From positions 1 to 41,687 of the forward strand of contig JAGBFU010000060.1 in the NCBI GenBank assembly GCA_017936285.1: a stretch of DNA of 41,687 bases. The letters are read 5' to 3'. Made by a program: the position numbers and the translations under genes. Positions 40,997 through 41,687 of the stretch are shown piece by piece (position 1 is the first letter of the stretch; each line of letters opens with the position of its first letter). The notes under the pieces were generated by a model. It worked only from the letters and a program-made list of their open reading frames with translations. It was not told the DNA's origin and made no database searches. Origin of the DNA: Marinifilaceae bacterium. GTDB lineage: Bacteria > Bacteroidota > Bacteroidia > Bacteroidales > Marinifilaceae.

Positions 40997-41687
40997 ATGA
41001 GAAATTTGTTGAGTGTATTGATTTTTCTGTTCGGAGTGTTGTGTGGATGCACTGAGAGAGAGAAGAGTGGAGAGCTTTATACCATTAAGTTAGATCATGA
41101 TAATATCTATAAAGGTGAGGTGTACGATATTTCGCATATCTTTACCGATGATATAGAGATAATTCCTTTAGAGGTTAATGACAACGTTTTACTTTCAGAT
41201 GATTGTGACTATAAGGTTTATGACACTGAATTTCTGATTAGTTCTGGTACATCAAATGGAGAGTTATATAGATTTAAAAGTGATGGAACGTTCCTCAATA
41301 CAATTTCCAAAACGGGACGTGGTCCGGGTGAATTGATCTCGGTTATACATTGGGAGAGAATTGAAGATTCTGTTTTGTTTTTTAATAATCTGAATTCGAA
41401 ATATCTGATATATAGTTTGGATGGGTCAGGGTATAGAGAGATCCCCAAAAACGAGGGTTTGTATGAGCAAAAGTTGTGGTATAATGATGGAAAATTGAAC
41501 ATTCAAACATGGAAGGGTGAGTCAAAGCTTATCTCGTACGATATAAAGAGTGGTGATGTTGTAAATGTTATGAAGCATGACACAACGCTCTCTAAATATG
41601 CATGGTCAGACATGGGGAATTATCCATCTGTATATAATGATAATCTCTATTTTGGTAGTTGGGGTAGTGATACAGTATATGCATATA
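40997..41687 (+). CDS. 6-bladed beta-propeller lipoprotein, partial (runs off the window)
   Basis: The frame is open from the ATG at 40997 to the end of the window (230 codons, no stop). It begins with a lipoprotein signal (MRNLLSVLIFLFGVLCGC; Cys near 18). A propeller-like region follows: IEIIPLE, a segment like YDTEFLISSGTSNGELYRF with KSDGTFLNTISKTGRGPGEL, then repeated strand pairs. This matches the Bacteroidales 6-bladed beta-propeller (DUF4934-like) family, whose members often sit on the cell surface. The C-terminus is outside the window. Confidence 0.85.
   Translation, partial: MRNLLSVLIFLFGVLCGCTEREKSGELYTIKLDHDNIYKGEVYDISHIFTDDIEIIPLEVNDNVLLSDDCDYKVYDTEFLISSGTSNGELYRFKSDGTFLNTISKTGRGPGELISVIHWERIEDSVLFFNNLNSKYLIYSLDGSGYREIPKNEGLYEQKLWYNDGKLNIQTWKGESKLISYDIKSGDVVNVMKHDTTLSKYAWSDMGNYPSVYNDNLYFGSWGSDTVYAY

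Overview
The window reads as chromosomal DNA of a Bacteroidales bacterium (phylum Bacteroidota). The reasons are repeated Bacteroidota-type promoters (TTTG, 19-20 bp, TAnnTTTG), Bacteroidota protein families (DUF3127, DUF4831, a 6-bladed beta-propeller lipoprotein, an Mrp without the C-terminal CxxC) and weak Shine-Dalgarno signals. Genus cannot be fixed from the sequence alone.

Layout. 1-243 is the end of an IS21-family element, with the first 25 codons of istA on the minus strand and three AGGGGTCA boxes spaced exactly 25 bp. It abuts a 5'-truncated creD remnant (244-603). 758-3658 is an MFS transporter, menA and lolD. 3716-5416 holds two FKBP isomerases and a DUF3127 protein. 5530-8387 holds a beta-lactamase-fold lipoprotein and an unrecognised membrane protein with a zinc ribbon. 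8551-10296 is a phosphohexomutase.

10376-19000 is a type III-A CRISPR-Cas island: a 5-repeat array, cas6, cas10/csm1, csm2, csm3, csm4, csm5, a Card1/Can2-type CARF nuclease, a small Csx20-like gene, then a 3-repeat array in the same orientation. There is no cas1 or cas2. Cas10 keeps the HD residues and the GGDD cyclase motif, so the expected pathway is target RNA binding, cyclic oligoadenylate synthesis, activation of the CARF nuclease, and possibly signal removal by the small protein. The repeats are very heterogeneous. Their 3' part, including the crRNA handle ATTAAGAC, is conserved, while the 5' part differs from unit to unit yet often keeps a short stem with compensating base pairs.

19114-20700 is an SLC13-type transporter. 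On the minus strand, a natural NadB-NadC fusion and pheT form an operon (25671-20789). 25813-30139 carries slyD, aroC, a small conserved protein, a YgjP-like metalloprotease, mrp and tsaE. 30190-31089 has a bidirectional terminator, a small Cys-containing protein, a repeat-rich non-coding stretch and a tRNA-Gln/tRNA-Ser unit on the minus strand. 31138-38075 carries nnr, a DUF4831 protein, a ClC channel, an SDR and an ABC-F protein. htpG (38187-40241) is preceded by a sigma-54-like sequence inside a terminator hairpin. mntP and the start of a beta-propeller lipoprotein gene close the window.

Most genes are housekeeping. The parts most worth a second look are the heterogeneous CRISPR repeats with their two-gene cOA module, the NadB-NadC fusion, the SSB-like tail on DUF3127, and the nested repeats beside tRNA-Ser.
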